In this document: positions 33,318-41,535 of the stretch, piece after piece
Layout: each line of letters begins with the position of its first letter
How positions within the stretch are numbered: the first letter of the stretch is position 1
Origin: JAFGVL01 sp031553685
GTDB taxonomy: Bacteria > Bacteroidota > Bacteroidia > Bacteroidales > Paludibacteraceae
Assembly (NCBI GenBank): GCA_031553685.1
Contig: JAVBLE010000001.1
Location: 1-45,008 of the forward strand
Direction of reading: 5' to 3'
DNA length: 45,008 bases
Made by a program: the position numbers and the translations under genes
The notes under the pieces: model-generated
The model's database searches: none
What the model saw: the letters and a program-made list of their open reading frames with translations, nothing else
Told to the model about the DNA's origin: nothing

Positions 33318-35174
33318 TCACTCTTCCATCAATTGCTTTATAAAAGCATTATCATCCATTTTTCCCCGCAATATTTCAAATTCTTTTTCTTTAATTTCGG
33401 GTGTTTGGTCAAGCCCATGATTTATTTTTGCGATGTCGTTAAATTCTTTTCCGGCATCGGTAACAAGTAGTTTCAGCAGTTTTTTCTTTGCTTCGCCGTA
33501 TTTTTCGAGCAATGTGGCAACGGCTATATTTCCTCCCAATATTTTTTCGCACAAATAAAAAATATAATTCAATTCCAAATTCTCATATTCGCTATAAATG
33601 CTTTCGAAAGCCGATTGAATTTCAGCCGTCGAATTTATTTTTTTATTTTTCAAGGAAGATAAAATATCGCTTATTTTTTCTTGGGGAATGACAAATCCGG
33701 CACAGTCAATCCATTCCGTATAAGGTATTTCAGAGGTTTTCAGAGGCTTTTCGTCAGATAATTTATCTTTCAGAATGTTTCCAATATAAAGCATCATTGC
33801 CATTTCGTACAATTCGATGCCGCGCACAATAGCCGACTCTTTGATTTTTACTTTTTTATCGGGGAAAATAAAATTGCTTTTCAGTTTTTCCCAGCCCTTC
33901 ACGATCTGTTGAATGGTGTACGGATTTAGCATGTCGAACGAGATAATGTCCGTCGGGTTTTCTTTGCGCATGTCGCGGGTTTTCCATTTGGCAGCATCGC
34001 GGAAGGTGCCGATGCTTTGCAGGTTGATTGCCGGAATAATGGTGGTTTCGCGACCATCGGCAGCGAGGTATGAAAACGGGAAGTCGCTCACATCCATCTT
34101 GTTTTTATGTTTGCCAATCAGCACCGAGAAAACGCCAATACGGCTTGGGAGCGGCAGATACGAATCGCTTGCCATTTTGGAACCGCGACTGACGACGCCG
34201 TAATGAATAGGTCCGAGCTTGTACGCATGGTTGCTCTCGTTGCTGCCACTTCCGGCATTGAAAAACGAAAACATGCCGCCAATAAGCAGCGTCGATTTAT
34301 GATGCGTGACGGTGTATGGCGCAGCAAATACCGAAACCGCCTCGCCGTGGAAGCCTTGCGAATTGGCAAAAAACAGGGAGTCGATTGCCGAGAATTGTTT
34401 GCTCAGCAGGCAGCCTTGCCCTACGAAACAGCGTTCGAGTTGTACGCCGTCGGTAACTTGAGTGCCGGTTTCGATGATAAAATCGCGGGCAATGACATTT
34501 GGACCGACGGTGGTTTGCGCTTTTTGCGAACTGTTGACAGTGCCGGTTTCGAGCAATGAAACACCTTCCAATTTTGCAAAATCACCCATATTTACATTTT
34601 TGATAACACGGCAATTCAAGATAGTTGCACCTTGACCAATTTTCCCGGTGGTTGAGGTTGCTTTTTTTGTTTCTTCCGAGATAATATTTTCCATTTGTGC
34701 AATTGCTTCTTTTTCGTGTCGGTACCAAGTAAGCAAGTAAGCAATTTGTGCTGAAAGTCCGCTGTAAACAGGTAATGCACGGCTTCCGGTTTCGTCCAAA
34801 ACGGCTACCTGTGTGCCATTGCCAAACGCCGTTTCGCCATCGACCGAAAGACTGCCGATGTTTTCGATATAGGCATTTTCGCCAATATCGTAGTTGGCAA
34901 TATAATTGTTTACATGGGCGATATAGACATTGTCGCCGACTACACAATTGTGCAACCGCGACTTGTAGATGCCTGCCGGATTGGAGATTCCGTTGGGCAA
35001 CACAAATTCGTGGTCGAATTTCCCCAAGCGGATATTTCCGGTAAAAAATGTTTCAATAATTGTATCGGGCGAAAAATCTTCGGAAACTTTGACCAACGAC
35101 CAGTTGCAACACATGCAGCCTTGGTTTTCGAGTTGTTCGATTTCTTGAGAAGATAATGGACGATAATTTTTCAT
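33318..35174 (-). CDS. DUF4954 left-handed beta-helix protein
   Basis: The 618-residue protein matches the DUF4954 family of this phylum. The N-terminal part has a short Cys pair (GCMCCNW near residue 19) and then hexapeptide-like turns of a left-handed beta-helix (HNCVVGDNVYIAHVNNYIAN near residue 74, continuing through GNGTQVAVLDETGSRALPVY). The middle holds HGEAVSVFAAPYTVTHHKST and SSLLIGGMFSFFNAGSGSN-like conserved loops. The C-terminal third is helical. Such folds often occur in sugar-nucleotide or acyl transferases, but no activity is known here. It has its own divergent promoter facing eno. Confidence 0.85.
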   Translation of the reverse strand: MKNYRPLSSQEIEQLENQGCMCCNWSLVKVSEDFSPDTIIETFFTGNIRLGKFDHEFVLPNGISNPAGIYKSRLHNCVVGDNVYIAHVNNYIANYDIGENAYIENIGSLSVDGETAFGNGTQVAVLDETGSRALPVYSGLSAQIAYLLTWYRHEKEAIAQMENIISEETKKATSTTGKIGQGATILNCRVIKNVNMGDFAKLEGVSLLETGTVNSSQKAQTTVGPNVIARDFIIETGTQVTDGVQLERCFVGQGCLLSKQFSAIDSLFFANSQGFHGEAVSVFAAPYTVTHHKSTLLIGGMFSFFNAGSGSNESNHAYKLGPIHYGVVSRGSKMASDSYLPLPSRIGVFSVLIGKHKNKMDVSDFPFSYLAADGRETTIIPAINLQSIGTFRDAAKWKTRDMRKENPTDIISFDMLNPYTIQQIVKGWEKLKSNFIFPDKKVKIKESAIVRGIELYEMAMMLYIGNILKDKLSDEKPLKTSEIPYTEWIDCAGFVIPQEKISDILSSLKNKKINSTAEIQSAFESIYSEYENLELNYIFYLCEKILGGNIAVATLLEKYGEAKKKLLKLLVTDAGKEFNDIAKINHGLDQTPEIKEKEFEILRGKMDDNAFIKQLMEE

Positions 35175-35198
35175 TTGTATATAATTTTATTTAAAATA

Positions 35199-35227
35199 CA
35201 AAGGTAAATTTTTTATTCCATGTCAAA
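35199..35227 (-). promoter_or_regulatory. promoter for the DUF4954 gene
   Basis: On the - strand TTTG (35227-35224) is followed after 17 bases by TACCTTTG (35206-35199), 25 bases before the start codon. It is divergent to the eno promoter and only about 30 bases from it. Confidence 0.6.
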
Positions 35228-35235
35228 ACAATTTG

Positions 35236-35243
35236 TAATTTTG
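35236..35243 (+). promoter_or_regulatory. -7 promoter box for eno
   Basis: TAATTTTG fits TAnnTTTG and lies 34 bases before the eno ATG. No clear -33 box was found. Confidence 0.5.
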
Positions 35244-35277
35244 TATTTAAGAAAAATCATATAAAAAATTGATAATT

Positions 35278-36546
35278 ATGCGAATAGAAAAAATTATGGC
35301 TCGCCAGATCCTCGATTCCAGAGGTTTCCCAACTGTGGAGGTGGATGTGTACCTTGCATGTGGTATCATGGCGCGGGCGTCGGTGCCTTCGGGGGCTTCG
35401 ACCGGGATACACGAGGCATTGGAGCTTCGTGATGGGGATAATCAACAATACTTGGGCAAAGGTGTGCTGAAGGCGGTGCAAAATGTGAATGAAAAGATTG
35501 CATTGGCATTAGAAGGCATGTCTGCGCTTCGTCAGCGGGAGATTGATGCAAAAATGATTGCACTGGACGGCACGCCTACGAAATCAAACTTAGGCGCAAA
35601 CGCTATTCTGGGCGTTTCGCTGGCAGTGGCTAAGGCAGCGGCTATGTATCTGGATTTGCCTTTGTATCGTTATTTGGGTGGAGTGAATACTTACGCGATG
35701 CCGGTTCCGATGATGAATATCATTAATGGAGGTGCACATTCGGACGCTCCGATTGCCTTCCAGGAGTTTATGATCCGTCCTGTGGGTGCGCAGTCGTTTG
35801 CCGAAGGGCTGCGCATGGGTGCGGAAGTTTTTCATCATTTGAAAAAAATATTCCATACGCGCGGATTGAGTACGGCGGTTGGCGATGAAGGCGGTTTTGC
35901 ACCGACTTTGGCGGGCACAACGGATGCGTTGGAAAGCATTATGCAGGCGATTAAAAATGCGGGCTACGAACCGGGAACGCAGGTAACGATCGGGTTGGAT
36001 TGCGCTTCGTCCGAATTTTACGAAAATGGCATGTATAATTACCGCCGTTTTGAGGGCGAAGGCGGAATGCAACTGTCGTCGGCACAACAGGCTGATTATT
36101 TGGAATCGTTGATTTCGAAATATCCGATCGATTCGATCGAGGATGGGATGGCTGAAGAAGACTGGGCTGGTTGGAAATTGCTTACCGAGCGCATTGGTAA
36201 ACGCTGCCAGTTGGTGGGCGATGACCTTTTTGTTACGAATGTAAAATTCTTGCAACGAGGCATTGATGAGGGTTGTGCAAATGCGATTTTGATAAAGGTT
36301 AATCAAATCGGTTCGCTTACCGAAACTTTGGATGCGATTGAACTGGCGCACCGAAATGGTTACAAGGCGGTTATCTCGCATCGGTCGGGCGAAACGGAGG
36401 ATACCACGATTGCCGATATTGCGGTGGCTACTAATGCGGGACAAATCAAGACCGGTTCGTTGAGCCGCTCGGAGCGTATTGCCAAATATAACCAACTGCT
36501 TCGTATTGAGGAAGAATTGGGCGATGTTGTGAAGTATGGGTTTTGA
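35278..36546 (+). CDS. eno: enolase
   Basis: Enolase converts 2-phosphoglycerate to phosphoenolpyruvate in glycolysis. The 422-residue product has all expected catalytic elements: the Glu pair in QEFMIRPVGAQSFAEGLRMG, metal ligands Asp in GLDCASSEF, Glu in DSIEDGMAEEDW and Asp in QLVGDDLFVTN, the catalytic Lys in LIKVNQIGSLTET and the HRS of ISHRSGETED. One odd point: the N-terminal motif reads DSRGFPTVEV where nearly all enolases have DSRGNPTVEV. The ATG at 35278 gives the family start MRIEKI. A TTG three codons upstream is less likely. Confidence 0.95.
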   Translation: MRIEKIMARQILDSRGFPTVEVDVYLACGIMARASVPSGASTGIHEALELRDGDNQQYLGKGVLKAVQNVNEKIALALEGMSALRQREIDAKMIALDGTPTKSNLGANAILGVSLAVAKAAAMYLDLPLYRYLGGVNTYAMPVPMMNIINGGAHSDAPIAFQEFMIRPVGAQSFAEGLRMGAEVFHHLKKIFHTRGLSTAVGDEGGFAPTLAGTTDALESIMQAIKNAGYEPGTQVTIGLDCASSEFYENGMYNYRRFEGEGGMQLSSAQQADYLESLISKYPIDSIEDGMAEEDWAGWKLLTERIGKRCQLVGDDLFVTNVKFLQRGIDEGCANAILIKVNQIGSLTETLDAIELAHRNGYKAVISHRSGETEDTTIADIAVATNAGQIKTGSLSRSERIAKYNQLLRIEEELGDVVKYGF

Positions 36547-36563
36547 TTAATTTAAAGTTCAAG

Positions 36564-36638
36564 TTCAAAGTTCAAAGATTTTTTAAAGTCGGATTCTCTT
36601 TATTGAGATGTTCAGACGATTAATCTTTGAACTTTGAA
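36564..36638. repeat. 17-bp perfect inverted repeat after eno
   Basis: TTCAAAGTTCAAAGATT at 36564-36580 and its exact inverse at 36622-36638 enclose 41 bases. It lies just after eno and may form a long hairpin at the 3' end of the transcript. Confidence 0.65.
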
Positions 36639-36678
36639 TTTTTGGTACTGTTAATTTAGCATAGATTTTCTCGTTTTC

Positions 36679-36771
36679 GTCATGCTGAACTTGTTTAGCT
36701 CCTGTTAGTCGCTGATCGCTGATTCAGTATCTCTCTATCAATGGGGGATTGCGGGTCAAGCCCGCAATGAC
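36679..36771. repeat. REP-like dispersed element, copy 2
   Basis: Starts GTCATGCTGAACTTGTTTAG and ends GCGGGTCAAGCCCGCAATGA plus C. The first 18 or so and the last 25 or so bases match copy 1 (400-460), while the middle differs: here it is longer and holds a GTTAGTCGCTGATCGCTGAT segment. The GCGGG/CCCGC end forms a stem. Confidence 0.75.
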
Positions 36772-36825
36772 AACAACTATAAAACTATATTAATTTAACA
36801 ATACCGAATTTTTAAATCTTTGAAT

Positions 36826-37476
36826 TTACAAAGCTTTAAATTGCGCAATTGTTTCCAGTGGGTTTTCTGTAGCAAAAATGGCATTGCCTGCAACTAAAGC
36901 ATCTGCGCCTGTTTCAATCAGTTTTTTAGCATTTTGTAAATTTACACCGCCATCCACTTCAATCAGACAGTTGGCATTTTTGCGTAATATCAGCTCTTTC
37001 AATCGGGCAATGCGGCTATAAGTATTTTCAATAAATTTTTGCGCCGCAAAACCTGGATTTACCGACATGATAAGTACCATATCCAAATCTTCGACAATAT
37101 CTTCGAGCAATTCCACCGGTGTATGCGGATTAAGCGTTACGCAGGCTTTCATTCCTTCTTTTTTTATCTGGTTTACAGTGCGGTTCAAATGTGTGCACGC
37201 TTCATAGTGTACATGCAAAACATTGGCTCCGGCTTCTTTGAACCGTGTAATGTAACGATCGGGATCAACAATCATCAAGTGCACATCAAGCGGTTTGTAA
37301 CTGTGTTTTTTTAGCGTTTCCATTACAGGAAAGGCATACGAAATATTGGGCACAAACACGCCGTCCATTACATCAACATGAATCCAATCGGCAGCACTGT
37401 TGTTCAACATTTCGATTTCGGCTTGTAAGTTACCAAAATCTGCCGAAAGCAACGAAGGGGAAAGTATAACGCTCAT
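36826..37476 (-). CDS. rpe: ribulose-phosphate 3-epimerase
   Basis: Rpe interconverts ribulose-5-phosphate and xylulose-5-phosphate in the pentose phosphate pathway. The 216-residue product is a TIM barrel. It starts SVILSPSLLSADFGNLQAEI, has HVDVMDGVFVPNISY near residue 34 (metal-binding His and catalytic Asp), VLIMSVNPGFAAQKF near 133 and the catalytic Asp in IEVDGGVN near 173. It has its own -7 box directly behind the terminator of the small gene upstream. Confidence 0.96.
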   Translation of the reverse strand: MSVILSPSLLSADFGNLQAEIEMLNNSAADWIHVDVMDGVFVPNISYAFPVMETLKKHSYKPLDVHLMIVDPDRYITRFKEAGANVLHVHYEACTHLNRTVNQIKKEGMKACVTLNPHTPVELLEDIVEDLDMVLIMSVNPGFAAQKFIENTYSRIARLKELILRKNANCLIEVDGGVNLQNAKKLIETGADALVAGNAIFATENPLETIAQFKAL

Positions 37477-37500
37477 AAGTTTTAGTAGCTATATTTTCTG

Positions 37501-37508
37501 CAAAATTA
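37501..37508 (-). promoter_or_regulatory. -7 promoter box for rpe
   Basis: On the - strand TAATTTTG matches TAnnTTTG, 24 bases before the rpe start. It lies inside the T-tract side of the terminator that ends the small gene. Confidence 0.5.
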
Positions 37509-37510
37509 CA

Positions 37511-37540
37511 AAAAAAAGGATTCTGTTTTTCGCAGAATCC
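37511..37540 (-). terminator. intrinsic terminator of the small gene
   Basis: On the - strand GGATTCTG (37540-37533) pairs perfectly with CAGAATCC (37525-37518) across a 7-base loop, followed by a run of T. It ends the 37552-37710 gene, 11 bases after its stop. Confidence 0.9.
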
Positions 37541-37551
37541 TTGCACATCCA

Positions 37552-37710
37552 TTAATTTAAAATATAGCCCGGCATTTTTATCGATAATTGATTATTTTCT
37601 GAGGTTTCGTATGAAGCCGCAAATCCAAGAATAAAATCAATGGTTGATTGTTGAGGCTCTAATTTTGATTTTAAATAATTGGTAATTCTCGGTGTAAAGG
37701 TTCTTTTCAT
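37552..37710 (-). CDS. 52-residue protein of unknown function
   Basis: A short frame with the start MKRTFTPRITNYLKSKLEPQ, the middle STIDFILGFAASYETSE and the end KMPGYILN. The segment with TIDFILGFAASYE, followed by a short strand ending LN, resembles very small proteins common in Bacteroidales that read like TIxxILxFAxxYE and end LN; that resemblance is from memory. A perfect terminator follows 11 bases after the stop, which supports real expression. The function is unknown; it could be a small regulator, a ribosome-linked peptide or an antitoxin-like protein. Confidence 0.7.
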   Translation of the reverse strand: MKRTFTPRITNYLKSKLEPQQSTIDFILGFAASYETSENNQLSIKMPGYILN

Positions 37711-37961
37711 AGGCGCATTTTTTTCTAATTATTTTTTACAATTATAGAACGATTGTACTTTGATTTTAGTATATAAAACTATCAAAAAATATGTTATAAA
37801 ACATGTTTTCCCGACTTGTCTATTTAAGCAGATAATATAAACATCTGAAATTAAGCTATCTGAATTTAACCTGTATGTATTTGCCGGAAGCTCCTTTAGG
37901 TAACCGAAGGTCAACGACCAAATCATTATACAAGAAAATGAATATTCATGAAATATAAATG

Positions 37962-37969
37962 TACCTTTG
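37962..37969 (+). promoter_or_regulatory. -7 promoter box for the nitroreductase
   Basis: TACCTTTG, identical to the map box, lies 41 bases before the ATG at 38011. An upstream in-frame ATG at 37948 lies before the box and is therefore rejected. Confidence 0.6.
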
Positions 37970-38010
37970 CGAAAAATTTAAGTTTGACAAACTATTTTTC
38001 CATTAAAAAA

Positions 38011-38757
38011 ATGCTTTCAACAATCTTCAACCACCGTACCATACGCAAATATACCAACCAACCCATTTCGGACGAAACGATGAATGTGCTGCTCGAAGCC
38101 GCTTGCCGCGCCTCGAACACGGGAAATATGCAGACTTACAGTATCATCGTCAATACCGACGAGGAAATGAAAAAAGCGCTGGCTCCCTGTCATTTCAACC
38201 AGCCGATGGTAACGCAAGCGCCGGCGGTGGTAACCTTTTGTGCCGATTTCAACCGGTTCAACAAATGGTGCGAACAGCGCAAGGCTGTGCCGGGTTACGA
38301 TAATTTCCTGTCGTTTACTTCGGCGATGATCGACGCGGTGATTGCCGCGCAAAACTTTTGCCTGGCTGCCGAGGCCAAAGGGTTGGGCATTTGCTACTTA
38401 GGCACTTGCACCTATACTGCCGATAAGATTATCGACCTGCTGAAATTGCCGAAATTTGTAGTGCCTGTCACCACTATCACCGTTGGTTACCCTGCCGAAA
38501 TGCCTCAAACACAGGAAGACCGCTTGCCGTTGAGCGGCGTGGTGCACAGGGAAACTTACAAAGATTACTCTGCCGAAGATATTGACAATATCTACAAGGC
38601 GAAAGAGGCGTTGGACAGTTCGAAAAAATATATAGCCGAGAATAACAAGGAGACTCTGGCACAAATTTTTACCGATATTCGCTACACAAAAGCGGCTAAC
38701 GAGCGGTTTTCTAAAACATTGTTAGAAGTGCTTAAAAAACAAGGCTTTTTCGCATAA
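38011..38757 (+). CDS. nitroreductase-family flavoprotein
   Basis: A 248-residue FMN-dependent oxidoreductase of the nitroreductase/NfsA-like group. FMN contacts are seen in FNHRTIRKYTNQPISDETMN (residues 6-25), ACRASNTGNMQTYSIIV near residue 35 and AKGLGICYLGTCTYTADKII near 125, followed by VVPVTTITVGYPAE, typical of the family. The C-terminal 60 residues are helical. The physiological substrate cannot be told: NAD(P)H-dependent reduction of quinones or nitro compounds is likely. Confidence 0.88.
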   Translation: MLSTIFNHRTIRKYTNQPISDETMNVLLEAACRASNTGNMQTYSIIVNTDEEMKKALAPCHFNQPMVTQAPAVVTFCADFNRFNKWCEQRKAVPGYDNFLSFTSAMIDAVIAAQNFCLAAEAKGLGICYLGTCTYTADKIIDLLKLPKFVVPVTTITVGYPAEMPQTQEDRLPLSGVVHRETYKDYSAEDIDNIYKAKEALDSSKKYIAENNKETLAQIFTDIRYTKAANERFSKTLLEVLKKQGFFA

Positions 38758-38772
38758 TCCACTAAAAATAAT

Positions 38773-38780
38773 TATTTTTG
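38773..38780 (+). promoter_or_regulatory. -7 promoter box for the FKBP gene
   Basis: TATTTTTG fits TAnnTTTG and lies 26 bases before the ATG at 38807. Confidence 0.5.
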
Positions 38781-38806
38781 TATAAACTTAATAAATACAT
38801 ATTTAA

Positions 38807-39376
38807 ATGACAATTTCAGAACGCATGATGGTGGCGGTTTCGTACGATTTGTATGTGCCTGCCGAAAACAATGATGAGGAGTTAATGGAACAGGCTTCGC
38901 CGCAGAAACCGTTTGTTTTTTGCGCAGGTTTGGGTATGACGCTTCCTAAATTTGAAGAAGAATTAAAGGGTAAAAAAGTAGGTGAAACATTCGACTTTTT
39001 CATCTCGAAAGAAGATGGCTATGGCGAATACGAAGATGAATATGTGATTGATTTGGAGAAACATCTTTTCGAGGTGGATGGCAAGTTTGACAGCGACATG
39101 ATTTTCCCGGGCAATATTATCCCACTGATGGATAACGAGGGAAACCGCATTAACGCTTCAGTGCTCGAAATTGGTAAAGATACCGTAAAGGTTGACCTCA
39201 ACCACCCGCTGGCGGGCGAGGACCTTCACTTTGTGGGCGAAGTGCTTGATGTGCACGCGGCTTCGGAGGAGGAAATCAAGGCTTTGATGGGCAATATGGG
39301 CGGTTGTGGTTGCGGCTGCGACGATATGGACGACTGCAATAGCGGTGGTTGTGGCGGCTGTGGCTGCGGAAATTGA
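38807..39376 (+). CDS. SlyD-like FKBP peptidyl-prolyl isomerase
   Basis: A 189-residue protein: FKBP domain with an inserted chaperone flap, as in SlyD. The start reads MTISERMMVAVSYDLYVPAE, then FVFCAGLGMTLPKFEEELKG near residue 36, GETFDFFISKEDGYGEYEDE near 57 and NHPLAGEDLHFVGEVLDVHA near 133. It ends in a Gly/Cys tail (MGGCGCGCDDMDDCNSGGCG and more) that probably binds nickel or other metal ions, like the His-rich tail of E. coli SlyD. It is just upstream of aroC. Confidence 0.9.
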   Translation: MTISERMMVAVSYDLYVPAENNDEELMEQASPQKPFVFCAGLGMTLPKFEEELKGKKVGETFDFFISKEDGYGEYEDEYVIDLEKHLFEVDGKFDSDMIFPGNIIPLMDNEGNRINASVLEIGKDTVKVDLNHPLAGEDLHFVGEVLDVHAASEEEIKALMGNMGGCGCGCDDMDDCNSGGCGGCGCGN

Positions 39377-39380
39377 TTAA

Positions 39381-39460
39381 TTGAAAATTGAGAAGGGAAA
39401 GTTGAAAGTGAAATTCCATGTGTTTTTCGTTTTTCAACTTTCAATTTTCAATTTTCCACT
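39381..39460. repeat. imperfect inverted repeat before aroC
   Basis: TTGAAAATTGA and GAAAGTTGAAA on the left pair imperfectly with TTTCAACTTTC and TCAATTTTCAA on the right. The loop contains GTGTTTTTCG. It fills the FKBP-aroC spacer. Confidence 0.5.
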
Positions 39461-39473
39461 CAAAATATCACAA

Positions 39474-40541
39474 ATGAATACGATTGGCACTCTTTTCAGA
39501 CTGACATCTTTTGGCGAATCGCACGGAGTGGCGGTTGGCGGGATTGTAGATGGTTGTCCGCCGGGTATCGTGCTCGACGAAGTTTTTATACAACGGGAAC
39601 TCGACCGCCGGAGGCCCGGACAGTCAGACCTCACTACATCGCGTAGTGAGCCGGATACAGTTAAGTTTTTGTCCGGTATTTTCGAAGGGAAAACAACCGG
39701 TATGCCAATTGCTTTTTTGATACGCAACAACACGCAACGGTCTGACGATTATGACCATTTGCGGGAAGTGTTCCGCCCGTCGCATGCCGATTACACTTAC
39801 CAGCAGAAATATGGTATTCGCGACCATCGTGGTGGTGGGCGGTCGTCGGCACGCGAAACGATTGCGCGTGTGGTGGCGGGGGCTATTGCCAAACTGGCTT
39901 TGCAACAAATCGGGGTGTCGATCACGGCTTACACTTCGCAAGTTGGGCATATTGCTATCGAAAATGATTATAAGAAATATGATTTTTCGATGATTGAAAA
40001 AAATGCTGTTCGCTGTCCCGACCCGCTAAAGGCGGATGAAATGGCTACTTATATCCGCCAACTGAAGAAACAGGGCGACAGTATTGGCGGCATTATCACT
40101 TGTGTTGCCAAGGGTGTACCCGTTGGTTGGGGCGAGCCTGTTTACGGCAAGCTCAGTACGGCTTTGGGTAGTGCTATGTTGTCGATCAATGCTTGCAAAG
40201 GTTTTGAATACGGCACAGGCTTCGATGTGGAGAAGAAGGGTTCGGACAGCAACGACGAGTTTTTTATGGAAGGCTGCCAGGTATGTACCCGCACAAACTA
40301 TTCGGGTGGTATTCAGGGCGGTATTTCCAACGGACAGGATATTTATTTCCGGGTGGCGTTTAAGCCAGCTCCTACCATCCTGCAAGAGCAAAACACGATT
40401 GATGTGAACTTTACCAATGTTACCATGAAAGCCCACGGTCGGCATGATCCTTGCGTGCTTCCGCGCGCAGTGCCTGTTGTTGAAGCAATGGCGGCTATTA
40501 CGCTGATGGATATGTGGTTGTTGAATAATAGTTATAAATGA
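39474..40541 (+). CDS. aroC: chorismate synthase
   Basis: AroC makes chorismate from EPSP, the last shared step of the shikimate pathway, and needs reduced FMN. The 355-residue product starts MNTIGTLFRLTSFGESHGVA and has the family signatures GESHGVAVGGIVDGCPPG (residues 14-31), RGGGRSSARETIARVVAGAI near 120 and RHDPCVLPRAVPVVEAMA near 321. The catalytic His residues in GESHG and GRHDP are present. A frame open to 39381 crosses the spacer hairpin, so 39474 is used. The ATPase gene follows after seven bases. Confidence 0.96.
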   Translation: MNTIGTLFRLTSFGESHGVAVGGIVDGCPPGIVLDEVFIQRELDRRRPGQSDLTTSRSEPDTVKFLSGIFEGKTTGMPIAFLIRNNTQRSDDYDHLREVFRPSHADYTYQQKYGIRDHRGGGRSSARETIARVVAGAIAKLALQQIGVSITAYTSQVGHIAIENDYKKYDFSMIEKNAVRCPDPLKADEMATYIRQLKKQGDSIGGIITCVAKGVPVGWGEPVYGKLSTALGSAMLSINACKGFEYGTGFDVEKKGSDSNDEFFMEGCQVCTRTNYSGGIQGGISNGQDIYFRVAFKPAPTILQEQNTIDVNFTNVTMKAHGRHDPCVLPRAVPVVEAMAAITLMDMWLLNNSYK

Positions 40542-40548
40542 TAACACA

Positions 40549-41535
40549 ATGGAACATTTTATTAAATATGTAGATATTCATAATTTCAAATCAATTGCCG
40601 ATTTGAGATTGGAAGATTGCAAGCGGATTAATTTGTTTATTGGTTATCCGAATGTGGGGAAATCGAATGTTTTGGAGGCTTTGAGTTTGTTTTCTGTGCC
40701 ATATTTAGATTATGGTGATAAACTCAACAAACTTGTTCGTTTTGAAAATAAAAATGAACTGTTCAATGATCTCTCTCTTGGTATTTTTGATGTTACTACC
40801 AATGAAAATGATATTTATTATGATGTAAATTATAATCGACTGAAAATAAATAATAAAGATTACAATTTTAATGAGAAACAATTCTTTCAAAAATCTATTT
40901 TTCAAGACATTCTTGTAAAAGACACAAATATTAAACGCTACACATTTCAAACTAAAAACAATTGGAAATCCAATGGAAATAGTCAATTACTTCCTCCTTT
41001 TGGCGAAAACATAATAGACACATTATCTTATAATCAAAACATTTCAGAAGTGAAATCTTGGATGAAACAAGAATTTGCAAAATTTGGATTAGAGTATGTT
41101 TTAGATAAATCAAGTGATAGTTTGAAAGTTCAAAGACGATTAGGGGGCGATGAAGTCATGCAGTTACCCTATTCATCAATAGCAGATACATTGCAAAGAT
41201 TAATTTTTTACAGAACGGCTATTGCTTCAAATAAAGATTCCGTTTTATTATTTGAAGAACCTGAGGCACATGCATTCCCGCCTTACATCAGACATATTAC
41301 GCAAGATATTATTGATGCAAAAACCAATCAGTTTTTTATTGTTACACACAGTCCGTATGTTATCAATGACTTTTTGGAATATGAACATTTGCGGCGCGAA
41401 ACTTCTATTTATTTATTTGACTTCAAAAACGATCAAACAACTGTAAAGCGCTTAACTGATGAAGAAATGGACGAAGTGTATAATTATGGTGTAGATTTAT
41501 TTTTCAATATTGAAAGCTTTTTGAAAGATGAATGA
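40549..41535 (+). CDS. AAA/ABC-type ATPase of the OLD-like group
   Basis: A 328-residue ATPase. It starts with the SMC/RecF-type head: YVDIHNFKSIADLRLEDCKR, then the Walker A GYPNVGKS at residues 32-39. The C-terminal part has Walker B VLLFEEPEAHAFP near residue 232 and FFIVTHSPYVINDFL near 262, the switch histidine motif of AAA_21/OLD ATPases. The signature segment is LPYSSIADTLQRL, a degenerate form. The middle is AT-rich and diverged. Such ATPases act as sensor subunits in defence systems (PARIS AriA, OLD, Septu). It overlaps the next gene by eight bases. Confidence 0.8.
   Translation: MEHFIKYVDIHNFKSIADLRLEDCKRINLFIGYPNVGKSNVLEALSLFSVPYLDYGDKLNKLVRFENKNELFNDLSLGIFDVTTNENDIYYDVNYNRLKINNKDYNFNEKQFFQKSIFQDILVKDTNIKRYTFQTKNNWKSNGNSQLLPPFGENIIDTLSYNQNISEVKSWMKQEFAKFGLEYVLDKSSDSLKVQRRLGGDEVMQLPYSSIADTLQRLIFYRTAIASNKDSVLLFEEPEAHAFPPYIRHITQDIIDAKTNQFFIVTHSPYVINDFLEYEHLRRETSIYLFDFKNDQTTVKRLTDEEMDEVYNYGVDLFFNIESFLKDE

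Noticed and set aside
32896..33470. Two + strand frames (32896-33078 and 33105-33470) across array 1
   Set aside because: They are open only because a 21-base period keeps the phase; composition follows the repeat, there is no promoter or SD, and the second overlaps the end of the DUF4954 gene.
35590..36495. 301-residue - strand frame opposite eno
   Set aside because: Shadow of enolase; the + strand is fully explained by eno.
37729..37945. Minus-strand frame 37729-37926, and another - strand frame at 37856-37945 reading VVDLRLPKGASGKYIQVKF
   Set aside because: The second looks like a protein C-terminus but has no start codon and stops on both sides; it may be a gene remnant. The first has no family resemblance or signal.
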